Shown: in pieces, positions 26,789 to 35,560 of the stretch
Layout: every line of letters begins with the position of its first letter
How positions within the stretch are numbered: position 1 is the first letter of the stretch
Source: Panacagrimonas sp041603235
Lineage (GTDB): Bacteria; Pseudomonadota; Gammaproteobacteria; Nevskiales; Nevskiaceae
Reading direction: 5' to 3'
DNA: 64,000 bases
NCBI GenBank assembly: GCA_041603235.1
Contig: JBFIES010000007.1
Location: forward strand, 124,001-188,000
The notes under the pieces: generated by a model
What the model was told of the DNA's origin: nothing
Databases searched by the model: none
The model's input: only the letters and a program-made list of their open reading frames with translations
Translations under genes and position numbers: made by a program

Positions 26789-28918
26789 CTATTCTCCGGG
26801 CATCGCCTGCAACTTATGGGACTGACTGATGAGGTAGTGGTGAAGAGATTCAATTGCTTCGTCATCCAGAACGTGGGCGAACGATGGCATGCCGCGCGGC
26901 TTGCTCGCACCCTTGACGATGGCAGCAAAATTCTTGTGCTGTATTTCGTTCAAGTAACGCAGATCCTGCACAACCGCATTACCGACGGCGTTGAAGCCGT
27001 GACACTGCCAACAGTGGTTGCCATAGACTTCGGCGCCTTCGGCAACTTGCTCCGGCGTTCCAGTCATCGGCGGCGGCTGTGCTGCATCCAGCAGTTTGCC
27101 GTCCTCATTCGGCAACTCAAGCTTGCCGCCCAGCTTATAGGTCAGCACTCGGGCTCGTGACGGGGTCACCTCGGTCTGGAGGTTGGCAGCAAGATTCAAC
27201 GGATAGGAACCGCCCCAGCCAGCCATGAAAGTGATGTATTGCTCACCATCGATTTCATATGAGATCGGGGCTGCGACGACGCCAGTGTTGCTCGGAGCGG
27301 ACCAAAGCGCCTTGCCCGTATCGGCAGCAAAGGCACGGACCTGACCTTCTGAATTGCCCTGGAAAACAAGATTGCCTGCGGTGGACAACAGACCGCTATT
27401 CCACATGTACGGGTACTCCTGCTTCCACACCTGCTTCTGAGTGACCGGGTCCCATGCAATCAGAGAACCACCAAAGGCGCGGCTCACTTCCCGTAATTGA
27501 TCTGCATCTTCGGTGATCGTAGGCTCCTTGATACCCAGGTTCCAGAGATTGAGACCCATCTCTGGGGGCGCATCGGAATCTTCGTACTGCATCACGTTGT
27601 TCTGTGCAGGGATGTAGACCAGTCCGGTTTGCGGGCTGTAGGACATGGGGTGCCAGTTATGTGCGCCCTGCGGCCCGGGAATAATCACTTCTGCCTTGTC
27701 GCTATAGTCGCCAATGTCTGTCACCACCGGACGACCGGTTTCCATATCAACATGGCTGGCCCAATTGATGGGCACGAAATTTTCTGCCGACAGCAACTCA
27801 CCTGTCGCGCGATCGAGCACGTAGAAGAACCCGTTCTTCGGCGCTTGCATCAGCACTTTCCGGTCTGCATCACCGATCTTCATGTCAGCCAGAATAATGT
27901 GCTGAGTTGCGGTGTAGTCCCAGGTGTCACCGGGCGTGGTCTGATAGTGCCAGACGTACTCGCCGGTCTCGGGCCGTAGCGCCACGATGGAGGACAAGAA
28001 CAGATTGTCTCCCTTGCCGGCGGAACGATAGCGAATGTTCCAGGGCGAGCCGTTGCCCGTTCCGATGTACAGCAGATCCAGTTCCGGGTCATAGGCCATG
28101 GAATCCCAGACGGTACCGCCACCGCCTTGCTTCCAGTAGGTATTTCCAAACCAGGTGCTCTTGGCAAGTTCCATCGCCTTGTCTTCGGCAGGCTTGGCGG
28201 GGTCACCCGGCACGGTATAGAAGCGCCAAGCTTGTGCACCGGTTTCAGCTTCATACGCGGTGATGTAACCGCGCACGCCCAGTTCGGCGCCGCCATTTCC
28301 AATGATGACCTTGCCCTTGATGATGCGCGGTGCACCGGTAATGGAGTAATTACGCTCGCCATCAATCAGCGTATCAACCGACCAAACCTGCTTGCCGTTC
28401 TTTGCATCCAGCGCGATCAGACGTCCGTCGAATGCGCCAACGTAAACCTTGCCATTCCAGACAGCCACGCCGCGATTGACCACACCACAACATGCTTTGC
28501 CGGCAATGGATCGATCAACTTCAGGGTCAAACTTCCACAGCAACTCGCCACTTACGGGATTGAGCGCATAGACCATGCTGTAAGCGCCCGTGGTGTACAT
28601 CACCCCATCCACGACGATCGGTGTCGCCTCTACGCCGCGATCAATATCAAGCTTGTAGCTCCAGGCCAGCCCCAACTCGGCCACGTTCTTGTCATTGATT
28701 TTTGCCAACGGCGAGAACCGCTGTTCGTCATAGGTGCGACCGTGACTCATCCACGCACCGGGCTCACGATCTGCATTGCTCAGACGTTCAGCCGAGACTG
28801 CGGCAGCCTTCTGACCGGCGGTGTTCGCGCCTTCTGTCGAGGAGCCCTGCTCTGATTGCGTGCAGGCTGCTACCAGCATGGTGATGAACAGCCCCGCAAG
28901 GCCGGCTCGATATCTCAT
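26789..28918 (-). CDS. PQQ-dependent quinohaemoprotein alcohol dehydrogenase
   Basis: 709 residues. A lipobox (LVAAC, C19) suggests a lipid-anchored periplasmic enzyme. An eight-bladed propeller (about 45-600) binds PQQ and calcium; the vicinal disulfide C143-C144, E212 and N289 are in place. The catalytic aspartate is likely D334 in DTWDYTATQ. The extra aspartate two residues on that marks lanthanide-type enzymes is a threonine here, so calcium is expected. Residues 610-709 are a cytochrome c domain with CWQCH (636-640) and a methionine in RGMPSF as axial ligand. It oxidises primary or secondary alcohols and passes electrons to cytochromes. GAGGAG precedes the ATG. It sits between the two oxygenase fusions. 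Confidence 0.93.
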   Translation of the reverse strand: MRYRAGLAGLFITMLVAACTQSEQGSSTEGANTAGQKAAAVSAERLSNADREPGAWMSHGRTYDEQRFSPLAKINDKNVAELGLAWSYKLDIDRGVEATPIVVDGVMYTTGAYSMVYALNPVSGELLWKFDPEVDRSIAGKACCGVVNRGVAVWNGKVYVGAFDGRLIALDAKNGKQVWSVDTLIDGERNYSITGAPRIIKGKVIIGNGGAELGVRGYITAYEAETGAQAWRFYTVPGDPAKPAEDKAMELAKSTWFGNTYWKQGGGGTVWDSMAYDPELDLLYIGTGNGSPWNIRYRSAGKGDNLFLSSIVALRPETGEYVWHYQTTPGDTWDYTATQHIILADMKIGDADRKVLMQAPKNGFFYVLDRATGELLSAENFVPINWASHVDMETGRPVVTDIGDYSDKAEVIIPGPQGAHNWHPMSYSPQTGLVYIPAQNNVMQYEDSDAPPEMGLNLWNLGIKEPTITEDADQLREVSRAFGGSLIAWDPVTQKQVWKQEYPYMWNSGLLSTAGNLVFQGNSEGQVRAFAADTGKALWSAPSNTGVVAAPISYEIDGEQYITFMAGWGGSYPLNLAANLQTEVTPSRARVLTYKLGGKLELPNEDGKLLDAAQPPPMTGTPEQVAEGAEVYGNHCWQCHGFNAVGNAVVQDLRYLNEIQHKNFAAIVKGASKPRGMPSFAHVLDDEAIESLHHYLISQSHKLQAMPGE

Positions 28919-29154
28919 CTACGATCTCCTCAACGCATACGAATTGTTAACCGGCACCCAAACAGGTCCAGACTCAACTTATTGATACGACATTCTTGCA
29001 GAGGAAAAAAAAATGCACCCCTTCCGTTTAGCCGGGTTGACTTAATGTGTTCAGCAGAAAAGCAGATGCGCCACCGCTTCCTCGGCTCATCATCGCGGCA
29101 AACTGAAACCCATGTTGCAGAAGTCGCCCCCCGACTGGCCGCGCCCTGCGCAGA

Positions 29155-29298
29155 TCAGCTTAAGCCCGGAAATAGGCCGATCAGACCGATGACGATCAGA
29201 TAGATCGCGACGACCAGATTCAACAGCTTTGGCCGCACCAGAATCAGAATTCCAGCAACCAGGGCCAGCAAGGGGGCAAGTGACAGATGCAATGTCAT
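29155..29298 (-). CDS. Small membrane protein, DUF3096 type
   Basis: 47 residues, too short for most gene finders. The translation starts MTLHLSLAPLLALVAGILIL, has a short RPK turn, and ends in a second hydrophobic segment (LVVAIYLIVIGLIGLF). This two-helix hairpin with central R-P is the DUF3096 pattern. Function is unknown. A gatgaga sequence lies upstream of the ATG. It is on the same strand as the neighbouring lipoprotein and dehydrogenase genes. Confidence 0.8.
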   Translation of the reverse strand: MTLHLSLAPLLALVAGILILVRPKLLNLVVAIYLIVIGLIGLFPGLS

Positions 29299-29427
29299 GG
29301 TTTGATCTCATCAGTTGATGGCTTGGCAGCGATGCTGAAGCGCATTGAAGGTCCCAGACCAAGCCTGCCTTTGGAAAATCCAATGCCCTGAGGATGACAC
29401 ATGTGCTGCAGCATGCCGCTCAGGCTT

Positions 29428-30579
29428 CTACCAGTGCAACGCGAAATCCCAGTGCAAGGCACCATCGGCAGGCGCATGGCCCACCGGATCCCACCAGACC
29501 ATTCGGAATCCACTGTATAGATTGGGATGTGAAACGCCGCCGCCCAGCAGACGATTGGTCCCGACCAACACTTCATAGAGGTTCTGACTGCTCGCGGCAG
29601 GGTGCAGCGGAGAGATCGCTGCACCTCCCGCATGAACCAGGTGCACGTTCAGATCAAGACGCTGGTACTGACCTGACAGATTCAGCTGGGCCGACCAATG
29701 CTGGCCATCCAGCGGTGTGCGGGGTGCTTGCACTTGTCTGAGTCCCAGCATCCATCGAGCATCCAGTGGACCAACATGCGCATTGCGATCCAGGCCCAGG
29801 GCATAACCCCGGACCACCTCTTTCGTCTCAGAGCTGCCTGCATGGAATCTGCCCATGCTGAGCGTCATGCGCTCATCCGCCTCACCTCGCCACCACGCTG
29901 CGCGCCAGCGATCCTCAGTCGAAGCATCACCGAAAAGCGGAGAAGGCGGGTTGTAACAACGTTGTTGTGAAAGCTCCAGACCCGACGACTCGGCATGGCG
30001 CCGCCCCCCTTGCAAGGGAAGCGTCAACGCGGATGCAAACGAACATGCAGCCGGGTCAATCTGAGCGCTGAGCTGATTCCAATGCATGCTGAGCCGCTTT
30101 GCGTCTTGAGCGAACCACACCTGCCCCTGGCCGCTGCGGGCAGAAAACCGATGTCTTGAAGTGCTCTCTATCAGGGTCTGCGTCTCGTAGGACGCACCCA
30201 GAGATTGCCCAGATGCTGGCACATCAAAGGCGGCCTCCAGCTTTTGTGATCGCTCCTCCCGAGCCAGCAAGCTGTCTGGCCCCAGCAGTGATGGATGCAG
30301 CACACGACCTGGCGTCATCGCGTATTTGCCGGTGTAGGTCACTGGCAGCTGAGGGGCACGCAGACGTACCGCACCACGCGCCAGCTCGGTATCGGTCGTG
30401 GCCGGATCGAAGCCCGCGAAAGCGACTTCGATATCCTGCCTCGCAAGGGCTAGCTCGCGCAGTGCATCGCCGCCTGCAGCCGCGCCCTCCCGCTCCTGAA
30501 ATGGAAGGGTGCAGGCCACAAGCGTCAGCGACAGGATCGCGGCAATAGCCGATATTGGGCGCGAATAAAAACAGGCCAT
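29428..30579 (-). CDS. Putative lipoprotein of unknown family
   Basis: 383 residues from ATG 30579. A signal peptide with lipobox (SLTLVAC) ends near residue 24. The mature part has many alternating polar/hydrophobic strands and aromatic residues, ending in tryptophan (HWDFALHW), a pattern that suggests an outer-membrane-associated beta structure; this is an inference. There is no recognised domain. It lies between the second oxygenase fusion and the DUF3096 gene on the same strand. An upstream in-frame ATG (30669) would bury the signal peptide and is disfavoured. Confidence 0.7.
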   Translation of the reverse strand: MACFYSRPISAIAAILSLTLVACTLPFQEREGAAAGGDALRELALARQDIEVAFAGFDPATTDTELARGAVRLRAPQLPVTYTGKYAMTPGRVLHPSLLGPDSLLAREERSQKLEAAFDVPASGQSLGASYETQTLIESTSRHRFSARSGQGQVWFAQDAKRLSMHWNQLSAQIDPAACSFASALTLPLQGGRRHAESSGLELSQQRCYNPPSPLFGDASTEDRWRAAWWRGEADERMTLSMGRFHAGSSETKEVVRGYALGLDRNAHVGPLDARWMLGLRQVQAPRTPLDGQHWSAQLNLSGQYQRLDLNVHLVHAGGAAISPLHPAASSQNLYEVLVGTNRLLGGGVSHPNLYSGFRMVWWDPVGHAPADGALHWDFALHW

Positions 30580-30802
30580 CACTGGAACCGACACGTGCCA
30601 GCGCCAAAAGTGCGAAATCAATCCGATGTTCTCGGATTGCCGCTGGACCACACCGGTGCTGCCCTGCACTTCCAGCGTTTCGGGTCTGAAAAAGCGCCCT
30701 AATCATTTACCTAGAAATGAAGGGCTCACAGGAAGCCGTCAGCACCAATGCGATGAGTGATGGGCGCCTTCGCAGACGTCCACAGCCCAGATGACTCCGA
30801 GG

Positions 30803-32674
30803 CTAGAGCTCAACGCTCAGATGCTCGCCTTTGGCCCGCGAAACACACATGCACATTTGCGTATTAGCGGCTTTCTCGCTTTCGGACAGGTAAGCGTCGC
30901 GGTGATCTACCTCACCTTCCACAACCTTGGTAACGCAAGTGCCACACGTACCCTGCATGCAGGCGTACGCCGGCTCGACGCCGGAATGCTGGAGCGCATC
31001 CAGAATGGATTGGTTGGCCCCCACCGGCACATCGATATTGGACTTGCTCAGATGCAGCGTGAAGGGGCGGTTCTCAACATCAACCGTGATGGGCGCACTA
31101 AAGGATTCGATACGGATATTCTCGTCCAGCCAGCCCCGTTGAATGGCCGACTCGCGCAACCAGGTCATGAATCCACCGGGGCCGCAAATGTAGATCTGCG
31201 TGTTCTTGTCGGGTCTGGAAAAAACCTGCTCCGGCGACAAGGCACTGCGACCGTTTTCCTGGTCCAGATGAATCTGCACGTGCTTGGCCAGGCGGCTGAC
31301 CGCCAGTTCTTCCTTGAAAGGAATTGCATCTTCATTGCGAGCACAGACGTGCATCTCGAAATCCTTGTCCAGCCGGATCAGCCGATGCGCCATAGCCAGC
31401 ATGGGCGTGATACCAATGCCGCCCGAGATCAGGATGAAACGCTCGGCATTTTCATACAGCATGAAATTGTTTCGCGGCGGACCGAGCTTGATGACCTGCC
31501 CCACTTCAAGTTCATGCATGGCACGAGAGCCACCGCGCCCCTTGTCATCTCGTTTGACCGCAATGCGATAGCGGTTGCGGGCATCGTCATGCGCCACCAG
31601 AGAGTATTGCCGGACCAGGCCCTCCCGGAGATAGACATTGACGTGCGCACCAGCGGCACCTTCGGGAAAGAGCTGGTCCGGGTCGGTGGGCTCAAACTCG
31701 AAGGATCGGATGTCTGCGCCCACGTCCTGAATACTGACGACACGTACCTCAATGGGCGCCAGGGCTTCATCCCCCGGAACGACAATTTCACCCGGCGCCT
31801 TCTTCAACCAGCCGCGTTGGGGAACCGGCTGCTTGCGCAGAATGCCGTTGGCCAGATTCCAGACGCGCCGGTACCGGTACCACGGCAGGTGCGGCAGCAG
31901 GTGGTGGATATGATGATTCTCCTGACCGAACATCAAGCCGCGCAGCGGTGATGTTTCATAGATGTGCACCGTGGCCTGGAACGGTTCCTTTTGCCAACTC
32001 AGGCCATGAGGGTGCTGGATATAGGCAAAGGTGTAAGCCACCAGGCCTAGGCCCAGGCGCTGCGGAAGCACATAGAGCAGCAAGAACTCAGCCCAGTAAG
32101 GTGACAGCAGGAAGACGGCGTGCATGCCGATGACCGTGGCCATCATGATGTACACGTACATCTTGACTCTCGGAGACCAGTGCTCGCGGCCGTGCTTGAA
32201 AAACCACACAAGCCAGTGAATGTCGGCAAACATCAGATAAGCCTTTCCAGCCCATTTGGGCACGGCTACCAGCCCATAGTCCGGATCGCGACCGTACTCA
32301 CCCACATAGCGGTGATGATCCATATGAATGGCCCGGAAGGCCGGCATATTCATGCCCGGCAACAGAATCTGGCCTGCCGCTGTTCCCAGAAACTCGTTGA
32401 CGAAGTTGTCAGATGACACTGCTCGATGCGCGCCATCGTGCATGGGGGTAAACGCCAGGAACACCGCCACGACGTTGAACGTGACCGCAATCCACCAGGG
32501 GATCATGCCGTTCAAGTACCAGTAGCAGGACAGGAAGAACGTCCCGAGCGCCGCGATCGTCAGAAGAATCTGCGGAATGTCGTACTTGTGCATGCGCATT
32601 ACATCGTCGTAATGCGGGTCATGCGTGATCTGGTTGAGAACTTCGCGTACAGACTGATTGGTGGTCACTGTCAT
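30803..32674 (-). CDS. Self-sufficient membrane diiron oxygenase: desaturase-type domain fused to FAD/NAD/2Fe-2S reductase (copy 2)
   Basis: 623 residues and collinear with the fusion at 20629-22503 from end to end, with near-identical histidine boxes (HDGAH, HMDHH, HPH, HHIHH), RQYS, GGIGITP, CGP and the C-x4-C-x2-C 2Fe-2S cluster motif. The differences concentrate in the first 35 residues and the loop after the third histidine box. Both should be anchored by four or more membrane helices with the reductase in the cytoplasm. Keeping two diverged copies suggests different substrates or different regulation. The ribosome-binding site is weak, unlike copy 1. An inverted repeat lies 38-94 bp upstream. 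Confidence 0.9.
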   Translation of the reverse strand: MTVTTNQSVREVLNQITHDPHYDDVMRMHKYDIPQILLTIAALGTFFLSCYWYLNGMIPWWIAVTFNVVAVFLAFTPMHDGAHRAVSSDNFVNEFLGTAAGQILLPGMNMPAFRAIHMDHHRYVGEYGRDPDYGLVAVPKWAGKAYLMFADIHWLVWFFKHGREHWSPRVKMYVYIMMATVIGMHAVFLLSPYWAEFLLLYVLPQRLGLGLVAYTFAYIQHPHGLSWQKEPFQATVHIYETSPLRGLMFGQENHHIHHLLPHLPWYRYRRVWNLANGILRKQPVPQRGWLKKAPGEIVVPGDEALAPIEVRVVSIQDVGADIRSFEFEPTDPDQLFPEGAAGAHVNVYLREGLVRQYSLVAHDDARNRYRIAVKRDDKGRGGSRAMHELEVGQVIKLGPPRNNFMLYENAERFILISGGIGITPMLAMAHRLIRLDKDFEMHVCARNEDAIPFKEELAVSRLAKHVQIHLDQENGRSALSPEQVFSRPDKNTQIYICGPGGFMTWLRESAIQRGWLDENIRIESFSAPITVDVENRPFTLHLSKSNIDVPVGANQSILDALQHSGVEPAYACMQGTCGTCVTKVVEGEVDHRDAYLSESEKAANTQMCMCVSRAKGEHLSVEL

Positions 32675-33085
32675 GACATGCGCCCTGTAAATTCCGACAA
32701 TTGCTCACGCCGGCGTAGCGATTTCACGACAGATGGATTGAAACTGCCCTTCGCGCACCCGCTACGCCACTTAGCCACGCCCAAACTAAAGTGGGCGGGG
32801 ATATTTCGTAAGGAACCGTACTACCTGGGCCCGAGGATTGCAATTGAGCAGATTCATGGGCCCCGACAAGTGACCGCCACCCACCCCAACACGCCTACGA
32901 ACAAGCAGCAGCGCCAGGCCACTCTTGCAATTCAGAGATCGGCAAAGCGCCTGTACACCGGAATGGAAAAGGTCGAAGCAAAACTGCCATCCACCTCGGC
33001 TTGGCCAAAAGGCCGATGTCTCGCTACCAGGGCAGGAATCTGCGAGGCCTCTGATGACGATGCCCCCCCTGAATGCGGCGCTGCC
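32675..33085. other. Intergenic region with inverted repeat
   Basis: 411 bp between the second fusion and the SnoaL/ABM gene, both on the minus strand. No gene is seen. ggcgtagcg (32712-32720) and cgctacgcc (32760-32768) form a spaced 9-bp inverted repeat close to the oxygenase start, a possible operator. Confidence 0.4.
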
Positions 33086-34054
33086 CTACCAGTACGGCGG
33101 TGCCTCGCCCAGAGTCGCAGAGCAGGCGCTGCATTTGCCGGACTTGTTGTGCGCGTTGTTCTTCTTCCCGCATTCACGGCAGGCGATCATCATCGGCTTG
33201 GTACGCACCAGTTGATAGACCCGGGAATGCGTCGCGTAGGCGACCTTTTCCTTCATGAATTCGTGTACCACACCCTGATGTGTCGGGCTGGCCAGAATCT
33301 GATCCATGTTCTCCAACTCTTCCCAGGCCGATATGGTGAAACCATAGCTGTGCCCATTTTCATCCGGCTTGCGTGCACCAACCATGCCGGTCACGAAGCC
33401 ATTCTGTGTGGACAAATGCTCCAGCACGTCGCGGGTGATGGTGGCAACGTGATCGAACCCCTTCTGCCCATCCTCCATCCGAATCCAGGTCAGGCCAATT
33501 GCATTGGGCGCCGCCATGCTTCCGCGATTGAGCCGGTAGAACGCGCCAAAACTGTAATTGCCCATTTGCTGCGGCAGCAGGAAACCCTGGAAACCGAGCG
33601 CCTCTCCAAAAGCAACCTGGTCAAACAGATTGCTGACCGCCGCATGCCCGTCCGCATCGAAGTTGAAAAAGATGGTGCCCGGTAGTGCAATGCGCTTGCC
33701 TGTTGCGGCAACCGCATCAAAGCCGATCTGACCCGGCAGATCGCCCGTGTGAGTGGCATGCAGCACGTAACGAGCCGCAACAGTGCCTTCTCCGGCGGTG
33801 ATCGGGCCGTCGATTTCGAATCGCAGATCGGGAAACGCTTTGAGGAGCATCTCTGCGTGTTCCCTCAGCGCGTCCCCTTTTAATGCACCACCGGTCAGCG
33901 GATCCTGATAGCTGCCGCCTCCGGTCAGCTCGAGCACGCGATCAACTTCGTGCGAGTTCCAGGCATCGAGGTAATTTCCGGCCAGCGTGAGTCTTGAAGG
34001 ACCACGCGTCAGAATCGATACCAGCATACGCAAGAAGATTCCAATCTTTTCCAC
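33086..34054 (-). CDS. SnoaL-like / ABM-like / zinc-ribbon fusion protein
   Basis: 322 residues. Residues about 20-150 match the SnoaL/ester-cyclase NTF2 fold (AGNYLDAWNSHEVDRVLEL, AFPDLRFEIDGPI). Residues about 195-285 look like an antibiotic-biosynthesis-monooxygenase (ABM) ferredoxin-like domain (WEELENMDQILASPTHQGVV). The last 30 residues hold a zinc ribbon CxxC...CxxC (CRECGKKNN, CSAC). SnoaL folds catalyse cyclisation, isomerisation or hydration; ABM folds act in cofactor-free oxygenation. The combination in one chain is unusual and the reaction is unknown. The gene lies upstream of the second oxygenase fusion on the same strand. Confidence 0.75.
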   Translation of the reverse strand: MEKIGIFLRMLVSILTRGPSRLTLAGNYLDAWNSHEVDRVLELTGGGSYQDPLTGGALKGDALREHAEMLLKAFPDLRFEIDGPITAGEGTVAARYVLHATHTGDLPGQIGFDAVAATGKRIALPGTIFFNFDADGHAAVSNLFDQVAFGEALGFQGFLLPQQMGNYSFGAFYRLNRGSMAAPNAIGLTWIRMEDGQKGFDHVATITRDVLEHLSTQNGFVTGMVGARKPDENGHSYGFTISAWEELENMDQILASPTHQGVVHEFMKEKVAYATHSRVYQLVRTKPMMIACRECGKKNNAHNKSGKCSACSATLGEAPPYW

Positions 34055-34160
34055 GCCACAGTCTCCCTAATGGTTATGGAAATCATTCTCGCCTTGTTTG
34101 CGTCCTGAAACCAGCAATTCACTCGCAGCGCCGGCCGCCCGGAACTCCTCGCCGCAGGTT

Positions 34161-34361
34161 TCAGCCCTTGGCTCTGGCCTTTCCAGCCTCTTCTGCCCGC
34201 TTGAGCTCCTTGGCCTGCGCCGCGTTGTCCGGCTTCGCATCCCGCGCGGCCTTGTCCACTTTTCCTGATTTGGCAAAGTCATGCGCTTGCTTGTCGTAGC
34301 GGCGTGCTGCTTCGTAATCGCCTTCACCTTGAATCTTTTCCGACCGGGGCTTGCTGCTCAT
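34161..34361 (-). CDS. Small hydrophilic conserved protein
   Basis: 66 residues, highly charged and probably helical or disordered: IQGEGDYEAARRYDKQAHDFAKS in two parts, with a Lys/Ala-rich tail. Small proteins of this pattern recur in proteobacterial genomes without assigned function. A ggaga site lies 6 bases before the ATG. It lies between the SnoaL/ABM gene and the alpha/beta hydrolase on the same strand. Confidence 0.75.
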   Translation of the reverse strand: MSSKPRSEKIQGEGDYEAARRYDKQAHDFAKSGKVDKAARDAKPDNAAQAKELKRAEEAGKARAKG

Positions 34362-34493
34362 GTCTTGTCTCCATAAAGAAAATGAAGGATTGCCTTGAAT
34401 CCGGAGACATCCGAATCAAGTCATCATGGCCACAAGACTGGCAGGGGCGTGCTAACCCTCGCTGAATTTCCCGAAGGAATACCTGGAAGCTCT

Positions 34494-35372
34494 CTAGAAA
34501 CTTCCCAGAAACTCTTGATACCCAAGAGCCACTGTCTCGGGTGCTTCCATCTGCGGGTAATGGCCAATGTCTGGAAGCTGGCGGATGAAATGCGCTGCAC
34601 TGACCACCTCGCGGTAGCGCCCAACCATGTGGGCGCCAGATATCGGGTCGGCTGAACCGTTAATGACCCCTAGCGGAATCCTGGCTTCCTGCAAGGCACC
34701 GACCCAACGGTCCCGATGGCGGCGGCGATCACTCATGTAGTGGATGAGTTTGTAGAAATTGGCTTTGCCATTGTTGTATTCGATGAGCTCCCAGAACGCA
34801 TCTAAGGTTTCCTGAGGCGGTTGCGTCTCCGACCCAAAAACACGCCGTAGTGACTTGTCCAGAGCGCTCTGACGAAACAGGCGGTTTGCGAGAAAGCCAA
34901 AACGACTGAGCAGCAGCTTTTGAACGAACAAGGCGCGATGCGTCTCAGGAAACAGGCCGCCGTTGAGCAAACAAAGACTCATCCATTGCCCTGCCCCGGA
35001 GCCCTGATTCTGGCGCGCCAAAAGCTCCTGAGCCACCGTGTCTCCATAGTCGTGAGACAGGACATGAAATGTACTCAGACCCAGTTTTCTGACCAGAGCC
35101 TCAGTCAGATCAGCTTGTTCCATGATCGAATAATCATGGCCCCTGGGCTTATCGCTGAAACCGAACCCGAGGAAATCAAGGGCAATGAGCCGATATCGAT
35201 TGACCAGTTCTGGCCAGATCGGCGCCCAGTCCCAGGACGCTGTCGGAAAGCCGTGCAGCAAGATGATGACTGGCGCATCACGCGGGCCTTCGTCCATTAC
35301 AAAGATTGTGCGGTCCAGCAGCGTCATCTCGCGACCACGCTGTTTCCACATCTGGGGACTGACTTCATTCAT
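34494..35372 (-). CDS. Alpha/beta hydrolase, MEST/epoxide-hydrolase-like
   Basis: 292 residues. The oxyanion-hole motif HGFPTASWDW is near residues 40-50. The nucleophile elbow reads SHDYGDTVAQELL, with aspartate rather than serine as the probable nucleophile, as in epoxide hydrolases and haloalkane dehalogenases; the same block is characteristic of the eukaryotic MEST protein. The acid is likely D in NGSADPISG and the histidine is in DIGHYPQMEAPE. It would hydrolyse an epoxide or related bond through an ester intermediate; the substrate is unknown. It belongs to a minus-strand run with the SnoaL/ABM protein and the oxygenase fusion. Confidence 0.85.
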   Translation of the reverse strand: MNEVSPQMWKQRGREMTLLDRTIFVMDEGPRDAPVIILLHGFPTASWDWAPIWPELVNRYRLIALDFLGFGFSDKPRGHDYSIMEQADLTEALVRKLGLSTFHVLSHDYGDTVAQELLARQNQGSGAGQWMSLCLLNGGLFPETHRALFVQKLLLSRFGFLANRLFRQSALDKSLRRVFGSETQPPQETLDAFWELIEYNNGKANFYKLIHYMSDRRRHRDRWVGALQEARIPLGVINGSADPISGAHMVGRYREVVSAAHFIRQLPDIGHYPQMEAPETVALGYQEFLGSF

Positions 35373-35560
35373 GGCGCATGGACCTGACAGGAGTTCAGCG
35401 CCACTTTACGCAAAGCTTGGCCGGAGCATCTACCCGGGAAGCCCCTACTCCAGCCAGCGGCTGAACGCCCTCACTCTGCCCGTCATCTGCATTGCATTCA
35501 CTCTCTGTCCGCGTACTATCTGGCGTTCATAAACAAGCAGAAATTCATCAGGAGAGTTCG

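Noticed and set aside
26789..28918. Lanthanide-dependent XoxF/ExaF-type dehydrogenase
   Set aside because: The aspartate two residues after the catalytic one is missing (DYT), and a cytochrome domain is fused, which fits calcium-type quinohaemoproteins.
30791..31951. 386-codon plus-strand frame
   Set aside because: Antisense shadow of the second oxygenase fusion; a matching shadow occurs opposite the first copy.
32426..33685. 419-codon plus-strand frame
   Set aside because: It spans the start of the second oxygenase fusion and part of the SnoaL/ABM gene in antisense; no ribosome-binding site and no domain.
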